This document shows, in pieces, positions 10,587-24,026 of a stretch of 64,000 nt of DNA. A program made the position numbers and the translations under genes. The DNA comes from Ligula intestinalis. Lineage: Eukaryota > Platyhelminthes > Cestoda > Diphyllobothriidea > Diphyllobothriidae. Position 1 is the first letter of the stretch; each line of letters begins with the position of its first letter. The DNA lies in contig JAYGXS010000001.1 of the NCBI GenBank assembly GCA_036362985.1, positions 38,869,572 through 38,933,571 of the forward strand, read 5' to 3'. The notes below the pieces were generated by a model that saw only the letters and a program-made list of their open reading frames with translations, was not told the origin of the DNA and searched no databases.

Positions 10587-10862
10587 TTAAGTTTCCGTGA
10601 AGCAGCAATTATCACCTGGTGTGCTTAGGGTTCGTCCCTGCCTAGATGTTTTTCCTACGTCATATGCTTCCCAAATAGCACACTCCGGTGGACGCTGGAT
10701 TTTCCGAATTCCATTATCACCGTCGTCTAAAAGTAATAAATTGGAACCGAGGTTGATGTAAACTTGACCCTTGAGTACTGAAACTACTTGTCGCGTTCTG
10801 TAATGCTTTTGGCCTGATTTCTTCCGCTTAGTTAAAAACTGACCCTCCGACGACGTTTTCAC
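10587..10862 (-). other. Unassigned open frame, minus strand
   Basis: A 91-codon frame contains QVYINLGSNLLLLDDGDNG and PPECAIWEAYDVGK. I do not recognise it, and no splice partners were found. It lies downstream of the SOS stop, so it is not part of SOS. Confidence 0.2.
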
Positions 10863-11559
10863 GTAAATCGTTTAGATAGGAACACATCAACGCGAGCTCG
10901 GTGATTGGAATTTAGTAGCATGAATCATGCTCACATCGGGAGATTGAGATGACAACGAGAGATTGTTAAACCGGCGTCTGTTTTTGGTCCTGTTCCCCGA
11001 GTCCCCACGTTGCGTTATAGGACCGCCTTCTAGGTCACCGGATGACGTTGTTCGTCTCGACTAAGGAGTTTGACTCCACATGCCAGGCTGAGAGAATCTC
11101 TACATCGTCTTGCAACTGGTTTAACCCATGTATCTTGTCGATTGAAAGAAATGGCGGACTTGCTGCCCTAGAAGAAAATCAGTGCTTCCGCATCAGACAC
11201 ACCGACGTTGGATATCCGAAAACCTTCGAAAACGTCGAAATCATGCCCCTTTCCCTTTCATATACCAAACTGGATGTGCAGTTTGCCTAAATAAAAAGGC
11301 TTTCAGAGCCTCAACAAAAATCAACAAATTGAAATAAAAAGACCAAATACATGCTAAACTACTCGCTCCTATTTCGATTACGACAGTGCATGGGTTAGAT
11401 TATCAACAGTATAGTCTGGAGTATAAGCAACCTGAACAACGGTAGGGACCGCCCCCATGTTTGTTGCCGTGAGTACACGATAGAAACAACAACGTCGAGA
11501 TAGGAACCCTCTAAAAAGAGAAGCAGGCATTCTCGAAAATGCTGGTCACACAGTTTTTC

Positions 11560-11870
11560 TACTTACTTCCTCGTTTTAAAGTAGTAGAAAAAATGCCTGC
11601 GTGGAATTCTCACATGCAGGACAAACTTATTAGATCGTTGTTCCTTTTTCCCCGATGATTTCTTACCCAGGCTAACACACCCATTTTGCGCAGCCATCTT
11701 GTACAACTACACCCCAGCAAAGGAAGGATCGATGAGCATAAATTTTTCCTCAGTAACTGAGTGTTTGCAGAGTGGAACGCTCTTCCCAACGATGTTGTCC
11801 TCTCCACCTATGTGAAAACTTTCAAGGGCCAAGTGGACACGCATAAAACGCCTCGTTAACTAGTCACAAG
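11560..11870 (+). pseudogene. Decayed LINE reverse-transcriptase C-terminus
   Basis: Across a stop, the frame reads GRIDEHKFFLSN, then VFAEWNALPNDVVLSTYVKT and FKGQVDTH. This is the W-N-x-L-P-x-x-V-V ... F-K-x-x-L-D signature that ends many jockey/CR1-type RT ORFs. No upstream RT motifs remain. Confidence 0.6.
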
Positions 11871-11918
11871 CTGACAGGCGGAAGGCAATTAAATAGGCTT
11901 ATCATACTACTCGTGATA

Positions 11919-12915
11919 GGCAAATACCCATGTTTTATTACCATTAGACTGAGCAACAGCTACTCACTTTTCGCCTGCAAACACGTAATTAACGTATTTT
12001 GTTTTTCATTGTTTTCTTTTGCATCCATATATTTGTTGGCAATCTTGTTAAAAATAGGAATTTCGAATCTCCCCTTAATAAACTGGTACGGATCAATACA
12101 AACCCTTGGCGCTATAGGCAAAGGACGTCGGGACGCGAGTAGTTCACCAATATAACAGAAATTGATGCTTACATCCCGACGCCAGACTCTCTGTCCGGAA
12201 GCATGTAGGTTAGTCACGCCACAAGAAGCCTCCGGAATGGGTGCAGAAAAGAGAAAACGCAAAACAAATAAGCAAGCGGTATCTTTTCGCAATCCCAACT
12301 CGCGTCTTTTTACACCCAGGCCAGAATTCTGGCCATTCAACCAAAGGAGGGGCGGGTAAGGTAAGTATAAACCAAGGGCGGGCGGGAGAGAAGGCGAGGT
12401 ATACGGCAGAGGACGACAAAGGAGTGACTTGCAGGTCGGGAAGCCACGAAGGAACTGCTGTTCACCAGTGAAGGGAAAGAAGACGCCTAATGGTGTTGTC
12501 CATTGCTAACAACACAGAGATCTATCGTAGCGAACCGAGGACATGGAGGTTGCCACACACACGCACACACACTTTGTACACAAAGGATGAGGAACAACCT
12601 GTCTGGCAGGAGGGTGCCGCTCACACGCTGCTACCTAACCGGGGAGGAATATCGCGTTGTAGACCTCTGTATAGAAGGAACCGACGTAGTGAGAGAGTTG
12701 TTGGGGAGGGTTCGGTGGTAGAAGGAGCACCGGTTGCTTTCATCGACACGGAGTTACACCGCCACCATCACAGATCTCCGTGTGAGAAAAGCTTCACTTC
12801 ATTCAAGCCACCCAGCCAGCCTCAAAGTGCCTTACAATATGCATGTTTGGAGTTGCCGCTAGCACCACCACTTGTGTGGAGGGTAACGTCGCCGAGTACT
12901 TCAAGCCAGAGCAAC
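11919..12915 (-). other. Presumed SOS 3' UTR and flank
   Basis: There is no further coding exon downstream of the SOS stop. The stretch contains an (AC)-rich patch near 12556 and no recognised transposon. The 3' end is not determined by sequence alone; a minus-strand AATAAA equivalent occurs near 11933. Confidence 0.35.
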
Positions 12916-13598
12916 TCAAGGCAACAACACAGTGGGCTTCAGGTGCTGCTGCAGGACATGCGGGGCTGCCGCCGCCGCCGCCGGACCCGAGACGTGCCTT
13001 CGGGGTGGCAGGGGTGGCGGTCGGGAGTCAGCCGTACTACCACTCTCTGCGCCGCCCCCAAAGAGGAGTTGGTGACTGGCGAACAGCTCCGACTGCTGAA
13101 CTGCTGTTGGGGTGTTGGAGGTGGAGGAGAATAGGGGAGACACTGGTGAAGAGGAGGACGAGGTAGCTGTCTGTTCCCGCGTTGGTGTACGAACCCTCCG
13201 GCAGGCGCTGGGGGTGCCGATTGACTTTGGCGGCAGCGGAGGCAGGTCGGCGTCGTCATCGCCCTCCGAGCTCACCGGCGGCAACCGGACGGGAGGAAGA
13301 GGCATCTCCTGTCCGCTTCCAGCAGGGGTTGGGCTGTGCGAGACCGGCAGAGTGGAACGGGTGGCACTTCGACGCCGCGGCGGCAAAGGTGGCGGCCGTT
13401 GGCGGGAGGAAGCGGCGGAGGGGCTGTCAATTCGTCGGTGAGCGTGACTCGGCAGCGTGTCGTTATCACCGAGAGGCAGGGAGGCCGATCGGTCATCACC
13501 GAAGCGCTTGTCGGCCAGCAGCGGGTAGGAGAAGCGGTCTTCAGTGCTGCTGCTGTACTTTTGCACTTGGCTGTCGGACTGGCTATGTTGGTGGGTCA
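12916..13598 (-). CDS. SOS: SOS terminal exon: proline-rich SH3-binding tail
   Basis: The acceptor follows TTTTTTCTCCCTTCGTGTGACCTCAG. The exon encodes 226 residues and ends TGA at 12918-12916. It carries two PPPLPPRR motifs (near 13371-13400 and 12990-13027) plus PPLPPKS and PLPPVRLPP. P-x-x-P-x-R is the class that binds the Grb2 SH3 domains in SOS, so the Grb2 link appears kept. A GGC-coded run of Ala (near 12970) follows the second motif. A possible polyadenylation signal on the minus strand is the TTTATT at about 11933; no nearer one is obvious. Confidence 0.93.
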
Positions 13599-16500
13599 CT
13601 GAGGTCACACGAAGGGAGAAAAAAGAAAGAGTTTGGGTACAGCAGGTGACACCTAGCTCATGCAAAATCAGGATCGAAATTCCAGTGCGGGCTTTCCAGA
13701 CCGAAGCGCCATTTTTTCTGCTCTCCATCCCCATGCAAACGTCGGCTGGACTATTGTACTCATTACAAACCTATTTTTAACCCTCTTTGTTTATTCGAAG
13801 TACAAAAATGAGGTCATTGGCGCACAACGCTAGCACCGTGTTGAAAGAAGTCGAATTCATTCAAGGATGATTAGTCATTATGTTGGCAATAGCATGATTC
13901 GGCCATTATGCATTTTTGGGGACTTCGCGGCGTTATGTGATTTGTGTGCCTAAATATATTCACAGTGAATGGAGGTCGTTTTCATGCTGGAAATTTTGGA
14001 AATTTCGCCGGAATTTCAGCGACGACCTGAAACTAATTTTAATCCAATACCAGAAATATGTACATAAAGAAACCCGACCAAAGGAAATTTTTTAAAATAA
14101 ACACAAAATAGTGTGTTTACGAGTTCACTTGACATTTATACTTGCATTTATTGGCTACAGCTATTTTTCACCTTTTTGGATTCTAACGTTTCTTCGAAAA
14201 TGTTGGCATTTTCGTTACCAAACTAAAGTATTCAAAAAAATATTTCCTTTAAGTTTTAAATTCCCACAAGATTTTTCATTGTTTTTTTCGTATGTACGTT
14301 AATGTTGGTCTGCGAGTGATTATCAATCCATCGCGAATTTCGGCATTTTGCATAGGGTAGATTCCACACTCACAGTCGTTGAGTAACGCTCACCCGACCG
14401 CAAACGGAACTTACTCGTCCCGCTCTACCTTAAAGCTCGTTTTCGAGCTTCACCAGCAGCCGCACAGCGGTTAGTAGTTTAGGCAGATAACATTGCCTGC
14501 AAAAACAAGGGGCACAGGAACGGTCATTTCTGTGTCATAAGGTGTCAGTAACCAGTCATAACTAACCGCAAGTGATACACCGACCAAGGCTCGAACCCGT
14601 TCATCAACGACTGCCAACATCTTCTGAGCTAAACCGGCACGTCAACAAGTCCAGGTCTCACTGGTTAGAGTGTTGGAAGGCTGATAAAATGATCGCGGGA
14701 TCGAGCCTCGGGTGCTGCACAACTTGGGGCTGGGTATGACTGTCTGAAGACGGCCAATGACCCAGAAATGCTCATTCCAGCCCCCGTTGTCCTTGCCGGC
14801 AATGCTATCTGCCTAGGTCCCATACTGCAGGGACGGAGGCGAGAGGTGAAATTGCAAAGGAGACCGAGGAAATGCATGTGGGGGACGGAAGGGGAGTGAG
14901 AGGAGTTTACCTGACACGGTGGGCGACGAAGCCGGCCTTGCAGTAGCAGCCGGTGACTGACACTTTTGTCCCCCATGCGCCTGGTTTTCCCGGTGCTGGG
15001 CGAGTCTGGTCTGCCAGAGGGTATTAACCACGGACACGGGACTAGAGGGCTCGCCTGAGGGCGGGGAGGTGGTTGTCAGGCCTCCGTGGATGGGACTGGA
15101 GACCCGGGGACTAATTCGGTCCAGCTTACTGCCGACATTTGCCGTAGTGGTTACAGTAGTACTGTGACCCTGCACTTGGCCACACAGCACCTTGAATGCC
15201 CGCACAGATGTTGGTGTCAGCTTTTGAGCAATTGTTTGGCTGGCCAGGCTGTTGGCGGCTTGGATGGCCTCTTTGCTGAGTCTGCGCTCCTGAAAAAGAA
15301 ATGGGAACCGTACAGAGAAACTTGACGATGTGGATTTCGGTTTCTAGAAGGAGTTTTTGTTGGGAAAATGACGTTGCTGTAGTTTTGTAGAATATGAACC
15401 GTAGTTTTGAATTTTTACTGGGACTTTGGATTGGTTCAATTTTATTCAATATTTCACTTGAAAGACTAACGATTTATAAATAGCTACTGTTATTTGACAG
15501 TAGGCTTTATTATCATAATTAAACTGCATTGGGATACGAACAAATCATTCCAACAAGATTGGCCTAAGACCATTTACTGAGTAAAAACATTCCCACAAAG
15601 GAAGTGTCGGCGTTACATATTGCGTCAGGGTGACCCACCGGAAACGGGTTAAACGCAATTGCCCCAAGGCACCGAACCTGATAAGTCAGAGACTGTTTTT
15701 CTTCAATATTCTGCTAAAGAGAAAAAAATACAGAGCGGGAATCGTAATAAGAGCATGCGGTTTCGAGTTAGTCCATACAGCCTAGAGTGCTGGCTTTCCG
15801 CTAAGACGCCCCCTTATAAAAATTATACTAATTAGGCTATAGATTTCCATCAGCCTTCTATAGCTATACAGTCAATTAGTTTTCCCGGAAATATTCAACC
15901 GAACTTCATGCTTTATAATTACTTTTCAGAAAAGGTAAAACCCTTTCAAACTCTTTTTCCCGATTTTATAAAAAGAATATTCCGGTTTAAAAATGATCTA
16001 TAAGCGTTTTAAGAAATTTTTACGGATTCATACTTATACTAGTCTATGGCAGGTTTATGTGCCTTGCAAAAAATGCAGCCAAAAATAAATAAATTATTAA
16101 ACCGATGCCTACGCGTTCGACCCCGGAGGACCCAAACGGAGGAAACAGCAGGGACGCTCTGCCATACACAAAGGACGTCTCAGAAACAAATGAGCGCATC
16201 GCTGCAGGACTAGGGTTGGAATTGCACATAGACCTAGGGTTACCATGCGCAACCGGATAATGAAAACAAAAGACCGGCTGAACCTCAATGAACAATATGA
16301 GGTAGTGAATCGCATCCCATGCCTAAGTTGTCTTTGTGATTATACGGGGCAAACTGAATGCATGCTCGGTTCGCGCATACATGAACATAAGCCGGCTGTC
16401 AGAGGGAATGACGCTTTTTCACAAGTGGCGGCCCATATCTACGAGACGGGTCACGAGTTTAACTTCGCAGCTGCGAAGATAATCGTCCGCGCCAGCAGCA

Positions 16501-19500
16501 AGACAGGCCGAGAATTGATTGAAGCCTGGGCCTCGAATTAGAACTCAGTCAATCGATCGATCGATAGGGCACCGGCATACATCGCTCTTCGCAGGCATAT
16601 TCGCAAGGCCGACACTGTTGATGAAAGAAGTCCCCCTCCTCCCCCCCCCCCCCCCCCCCCGGTATAACGGCTGATTGGTTCCTGCTCCCTATGACTGTTG
16701 CTTGCTTTATCTTTGCTTTTATCTTTGACGATGGACTAGCGTTAGAGCCCGAAAGCTCACAATAATAAACAAACTGATCCGATGTTCGACAATTCTTCTG
16801 CTTTATAAATGAAACTGATATGGCAATAGCAAGCTCTCTTGTCGTTGCCCATTTCTTCTAAATTACCTTGGCTCATGAAGTCGTCTTCTCTTCTTCATCC
16901 TCGAGATATTACGGAAGGCGTACAAGGTATAAGAACGAGGAATTTCTTCGTCCTTGGAAAATTATGAAAGGGACATGTGTATTGCTGGAAATTACGCAAG
17001 GCCCAAATACTTATTCAGAAGAAGAGCGGACTCCTTCGTGGTCCCAGATTGCGTTTCCCCAATATTTAGAACCCTAACTCACAGCGCCGAAGGCATACAA
17101 TATCGGATTCAAAAACGTCCTCACACTACTCGAGGAAATATGCACTCGTTATCGCTTGTTGCATTTTATGTTATGTACTACTAAAATAACCCAGAAAGCC
17201 TTAAGTGGTCAGATCGACCCCCAGCGTTTACATCCGCGAAGGCGGTTTGTTAGTTTATCCTATTTAAAAAAAGAACACATTAAACATTCAAATAAGTAGC
17301 CTCTCTGGAATTTAGCACAATATAGGGCGACGATGTGCCTAATTCTGTGTTCTAACTATCAGTATGCACTTATGAACTTTGTGCGGTCTTTTGAAGTTGA
17401 GCCACCATTGTTTATCCCCCTCCATGCGCATGTAAATTTTCTTAGATGTATGTCGGTTGGCCCAGTACGCCCATGAGAAATCGATTTTTATCCTTTGTTG
17501 TTTGAATGAACTGCAACAATAAGGTCATCGGTGCACGACGCTTGTGCCAATTTGAAGGAGGTTCAATTTGGCCCACATTTTGCAAGATGTTCAAGGACAT
17601 TTCTCCACGATGTCAACAATTGCAGTTTGTGTGCCTTATTTTATTCGTGGTAGAAGATTTTGGAATTATATTTTCGAAATAAAGCATAGCACTCTACAAT
17701 TTTAGATCTGGAAAAGCGAGGCTTACCACAGCGGCGGGGGGTACGCCTAATTCGCCTGGTTCGTAGGACTTGGACAGTTTAAACATTCGGTGCTCGAAGT
17801 CTTCTGTAGAGGATATATCCGGCAGGGCAAAGGGATGCAGACGCGAAAGACTTTGCTGCAAATCAAATCAAAACAAAACAACAAGAAGCGCATCCAATGT
17901 GCATTCCAGTTCAAAAAATCGTCAAAACAGCAGTCTCCTGCGAACACTGCGGCCTACCTGGATGTGGGGATCAGGTGAGAAGGGGTAGGGGTGGCGTTGG
18001 TAACAGAGGAATTTCTCCACAATATCACTGCGAATTCGGCACTTGGCAAAATTCACCAAAGTCTCGCCATCAGGCGACTCTCGATCCGGGAAATGCAGTT
18101 CTAGGTGTATGAGCCGAGTAATGATATTGAGCGCAAAAAAGGGCACGCCGGGTGAGCAGGCTGATGGGGAATTGCGTTGTTGAGGATGTTGATGGTGGTA
18201 GGGGTTGCGTCGACCGATATTTCGACGCTGTCCGCCACACGAACCCGAACACGTGGTTGGGTCCAGGTGGTTACAGTTGCCGGGGGCCAGCTGGGTGCCG
18301 CACCGACCGGCATCCTCTCCTGCCTCTGCGGCAGCAGACCCGGCGGATGGAAAGGCGATGAGCTTGGAGGAGGAAGAGGAGCAGCCGCCACTGCTGCCGC
18401 TGCTGGAACTGCTGACGTGGAGCACCCCGAGCAGACCGGTGGCGGAGGGGGTGCGACGTGACTTCCGGGAGGTCCCCGTGGTCTGGACCCGGTCCACTAC
18501 CTCCCGGTAGTGACGGTTGCGCCGAATAGCCTACAACACGCATTTTTGTAAGAATATAGCTCAGTGTACTTAAGGGTAATAAAGTAGACATTGTCTTTCT
18601 CTGTAAACAGGAGCAAATGTGCATGTATGAATGGACAGGTAGGTATTCCAAAAAACTGTAGGCTGAGGCGAAACACGTCCTTCAGGGAAAGGCGGGAAAC
18701 TTAATTTGGTGCACCTTCAGATTTTCGGTAGACGCGGAATCAACATGCAAAAAAGAGCCGCTGTTTGAAAAGTACTTAAAAATGAACGCTTGCGTCAGTA
18801 AGAAACTACCGTGTTTGTCATTCTGCATTGAGTGGTTATTTCATTGTATGGCCACCTAAATAGGACACACTAACGCTTATCCATGTGCGCCACATCGGCC
18901 CGAAGGTAGCTGCCTACCTTGCCGCCCTCTTCAACCTTTCACTGGGAACTTCAATCATCCCTGATTGCCTCGTCTCTCGCGGATCGACCTGTTGATAGCT
19001 CTGCCACCAAGACAGGCTTCCAGCGTCTCCACCAGAGAGTCGGTGTCGAGGAGAAACGAGGTTACCGTCCCCCGGTCCTTTTGGGTGGCTATCCACCTCC
19101 GATTGCGGCCTCGGAACGACATCTCCCGAGGGTCACTCGCTGTACCCTGGCGCAGCTACGCAGTGGCTACTGCATGCTCCTTCACCAGTACCAACACCGG
19201 CTCCACCCATCCATACCCGACTGCTGTCCCGACTGCGGCGTCTCGCCGCATGACTGCCGTCATCTGTTCGCCTGCAGTTCTCGGCCAGGCACCCACCTTG
19301 CTCCCGCGGACCTGTGGCTCAAGCCGGTCGAGGTCGCGGCTTTTCTCCGTCTCCCAACTACTCCCAGTTTGGATTCCGGCGGGGATTCCTGATCCAATTA
19401 TGGGCTACGACAAACACACACACACACACTATCGCACTGCTCACTTAGAATACGTGGCATTGTGATAATCTTCAGAAAGGGTTAATATCCCTGTGTCTTA

Positions 19501-22500
19501 ACCGCAACACTAACCCTAACAGTAGACAAACCGTCACCCTAATTTTCACTCTACAATTAATACGAACACAAAATCGAACTCTTAACATAATCCAGGCCCT
19601 ACCCTCAACTTTGACCTTAACAGAAACCTTAAACTGACCCTAAACTTAGGCAAAAACTTATTCTCCCGGAAGTTGACCCAAAACCACATGTATTTTGGGT
19701 GATTCCTATCCATCTATCCCGTTAAAGAGACTATACACTTCATTCTTACCACCCTCTCTTGCATGTTCCCCGCAATTTTTGTAGACCGTATTGGATCCAC
19801 CGGAGTGCATGACTTCTAAAAACTCGCGGCTGACTATGCGCGTTTTGTCCGAGGCGACGGTGTGTTCGATACCCAGGAGATGCGTGATCACTTGAGAAAG
19901 ATGGTTTCGCCTCTTAACGGCCAATGTATGCAGATTTTACCATCGCATTGGATCTCGTAAATGACTTCCTTCGTATTAAGCTAGCCAATGTTCAACGCGC
20001 TGACATTAATAAGTGCAGGTATGGATAAAGATGTGTATAAAATCGGGATCAAAAGACAAGATGTACCGCTGAAATATTATTTCCTGCATCACACAAAACT
20101 GCGTCTTCGAGGCCAGCAAGTAACACACGGTTCTGTCCACGAGTACACTATTCTACCCAGATTGAATGGCGTTATTTGCTGGATTTCATTAGGTTCTAGC
20201 GTCTAAGCAGTGATTGTACTCGAATCACTACAGTCATCAGATCGAATCCCAGGTTGTAGGTCAAGGGCAGAATTCACCATAATGAGGCTTTTATTGTGTG
20301 CAGAACCCGAAACTGCTGTCTCAGGCAACAGTAGCCGCTGGCGAAGCCAGGGCTAGTGTTGACTGCGTCCAGTCATGCCCTAGAGTATGCGTGTTGTGTT
20401 TAGTGTGAGTGATGACATTTGCTTTTGCATGATTGTGAAGTGAGTTCACGTGGTTTGCTATTGGTGTATTGAGTTGCCCGATGGTATGTTGCCTGTGCTA
20501 ATGATTGACCTTGAGGTAGCTGGCCTTGAAGGAGGACGCCGGACAAAGCAATGTTGGGCGTCGTTTACAAACTCCCCTGGAAAGTAGCAAAGCCCTCCCG
20601 GAAAGGGGCGGGGAAGGGGTTCCCGCTCCCCCGCAATACCGGAGTAGGTATCCCGGTTTTAGAAGGATGCACCATCGTGAAAAGTTTCGAGGTGCGTGCG
20701 TGACTATTCTCATGGTTTGATATGCAAAAGTGTATTTCTGTTGGTAGTACAGCGATTCAGCTAAATACAACATACTATGAACACACACGCGAATATTCCT
20801 AAGGACATGCTATGCCCCCCCCCCCCCCCCCTCGCGGAGACCGGGGCTATGAACGTCTCCTCCCCACGTAATACAAATTGTCTTTCGCTAAGTTTGAGGA
20901 AGAGTAAAAAAATTCGTTTCTAAACCAGAACACTTACCCTAATTCGAACCTTAATCCAACAGCCTCAACCCTGACTCTAATTTCCCCAGTATTTATCGCA
21001 AAGTCCCCTGTATTACTGGCTTTTCCTCTTACCATTTCCTACCGGGAGGCCCGATAAGTAATCCCTACCCGATTTTTTTTCAGGCAAAGCTCATGATATG
21101 CTATTGAGCAGCCTTAGAAGATGTTTCACTATATACAGAGGAACTAGTAAACCTTCCGAAGACCGAAATGCCCCTTTTCCAAATTTTAAAAGTTGAGTTC
21201 TTTTACAGTCTCTCTAGGATAGTGTTTTCTGCGTCCGGCCAGGCCGGGTAGTGTGACTGAGCGAGACAGGGAGAGTGAGGCTGGCAGCTGCTTTTACCTG
21301 ATTGTGAAGCGAGGTCAACTGGTGTATGATTGGCGTGTTGCATTGCCCGAAAGGGGTGTTGAGTCTTGAGACCCCTGCTACTTTGGTTGAGAGGCAGCGA
21401 GTCCAAGTGGCCGTGTATGCGTGCGAGGACGTCGGTCAAGGATCTATAGGACGGCGAGTCGGAAATAGCCACCTGCCAAGACATCTGGCCTTGAGGCGGT
21501 AGGCATTAAACAAGGAAATCGGAAAATATTGTTCGTTGGCCGCACAAGGTACGTAGTCCTGTCGGGGCCGAGGCATGGGGACTTGTACTGACGAATATAA
21601 ATTGTCTAGCCACCGACGTCACGCCCCGTCACTCGTGTTGACACACCACTTCAGACGGCGTCGACTGGGATGTCACCGAAACCGTCGGTATGCTCCCCCA
21701 CCCCGCTGTTGGATCCCTTGATGAACCGAACCCTTCACAGTTGCGTTATGCAGCGTCAGAACGCCGGCAAGACCCATGGCTGGGCTTTTAACTAATACCT
21801 GTGCTGCTGGTATAGTGTACCGTTCAACGTCAATATATGACAGCTGGCATCACGCCAAACAGTCATGTCAACTTTCGCTGTGCACTTTGCAGTTTAGTTC
21901 AGATTGATTTACTCCAAGCTGACGACTAATTTTAGAAGTTTTTCACTGTTCCAACGGTGCCGTGATAATTTGCGCTCGAACATGTTTATATAGAGGCATT
22001 CTGCTCACCTCCACCCGCTTCTATAGCAGGACAAGATCATGATGATGATACTGCTGATGACCATGATGATGATCACGATGATGGCATGGACGCAATTAAT
22101 AAAACGGTTTAATTCACGTCTGCCCATACCACACTGGAACAGGCAAATTACTCTACAGGAACCAGGCATCAGAGGGAGTTGTTCGACCCCACACAAGTTC
22201 TGGCGCTATAAAGACAGCAGTAAGAAGTAGATGCATCAACTTGGCCGTCAATCCAAGGGAAAACCGAGTTAACCGGTCAGTTGGATTTCTCCTAAACCAT
22301 GACTCTCAGAGCGTCCGATAGTTAATAATGGGCTGGCCTGCGCAGGGAACGACTTCAATTTACCGTCCCTATCCCACGCACAAGAGGCAAATCGGTGACG
22401 ATCAAGCTGTAATTGCTCCTTCTTGGCAAATTTCTTTGATGAGAAACCCATGAGATGTCTCTCTTGTAGCCTGGTTCACAGACAACACTTTGTACGTGCC

Positions 22501-22520
22501 AATGACACAAAAAGTGAAAA

Positions 22521-22564
<44 letters not shown>

Positions 22565-23973
22565 TGTACGCACTGACTGTGGATACCTTTTTTTACCAGT
22601 GAAAGAAGTACTAATCTCAGGAACGCTTAATTGGCAATAATAGCCTCTGATGAATATTCCGTCGTCTGACTGGATACGGTTGAATTCTCGGAAAACCACG
22701 GTCAAATGACCAATCTAGTCTCCTCTTTGACTCATCACCTTTCGCTGGTTCTTGTGTGAGGTGTGTTGAATGCTTGTCACATGACACGCCAACATGTGAT
22801 TTTTGCCATTTTTTGCATTCTCTTCGCGGTTCGACCTGGGTCATGTTGGTGTGAGCGCGAATGCCTGTTCAAGGACAAGGCAACGGCAAACAGCTGTTGA
22901 AGTACCACAACTACCACCTAGCACTGCAATTGTGCTCGAAAATTCGGATGCAGCGGTGTGGCGCCATAAAAGGCTACAAGGCTGCGGACTCAGTCTCACA
23001 ATAAAAGTGTCTACACACTTGGTAGCTACAGTCCACATCGACTGAGAGAGCGTTGCTGACTGTAATTTTAGTTGTTTTTTCAGACAGACGACCTGTGTGT
23101 ATGCGTGTGGAAGATATGATGAGTCATGGGACATACATTCATCGTATTGAGTGCGCATTTACGGTGTCAGATGCGCCAGCCGTCAAGATTATGCATATCA
23201 TCGGTTAGTAAGAAAGGAATGGCGAAGAAGTAGCGGATGTTCTTATAAAGTATGAAAGTCACGAGCTTATGCAGGGGAAAAAGGCGTAAAAGATGCGTTT
23301 TCAACAGGTGCTTTGCGTGATGTGATAGGTTGTAACAGATTAGGTTCAACCGCCCACCCGGCTAGGTCCCAAGAATGGTGTGGGAAAACAGAGTTAACTT
23401 CTACGGAGAATATACTTTCACACCCAACCGGATAAACAGTGGGTTTCTTTAACAGTCGGAATGGGTACTGATTCCTCTTCAGCCGTGTAGTTGTAGTTAT
23501 CAGTAAGTCTGACTTTAATATGAATGGGTCATGAAAGTATTTATCAAACTGGTAGTATGGGTACTAGCTAAAATCTCAGGCATGCGTGTTTCGCCGATAT
23601 TCTGCCGCTGCATGACACAACTGTGAGGGTTTCATCTCGTCAGTGGGTCCCAGAAGGTAATCGCTGATTTAGAGTAAATCAGTCTGAACTAAGCTTTATA
23701 GAGGCAGACTGTGTGGCGGACAGCCACAATGCCTGTCCCCCTTCGTTCTCCAAGGCTCGCTGTCTAAAGTCACGCATCGTCACAGGAAACTGTTCCTCTG
23801 CTTCCCCCCCCCCCGAGGCTAGACCTCACAGCTGCTTCAGTGCTCCCTTTTGACTAACCGATAACAGCTGCCTTAGTGTCTCCTGTCCTTCGACATCCGG
23901 ACGGCCAAGACAATCCGGCCGACTAACAGGTGCTCCGTCAAAGTATGGCACCCCCCCACAGCTAACTTCAGCT

Positions 23974-24026
<53 letters not shown>

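Larger units (their letters stand above)
16090..16790 (+). mobile_element. PLE fragment with GIY-YIG endonuclease (plus strand)
   Basis: Broken frames read ALPYTKDVSETNERIAAGLG, then CLSCLCDYTGQTECMLGSRI with HEHK, SQVAAHIYETGHEFNF and RELIEAWAS. These are the Y-T-G-Q-T and R-x-x-E-H parts of a PLE endonuclease. Stops follow RELIEAWASN. A poly-C run and a hammerhead-like end close the copy. The RT is absent. Confidence 0.8.

Noticed and set aside
12490..13134. Plus-strand open frame of 214 codons and overlapping frames to 13649
   Set aside because: It lies antisense to the SOS proline-rich exon; its Arg/Pro/Gly composition is what the complement of Pro/Arg/Ser codons gives.
18152..18510. Plus-strand frames over the SOS catalytic exon
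   Set aside because: Shadows of the Ser/Gly-rich insertion on the minus strand.
22355..22705. Minus-strand frame with an Ile-Tyr repeat
   Set aside because: The repeat is a translation of the (AT)n microsatellite.
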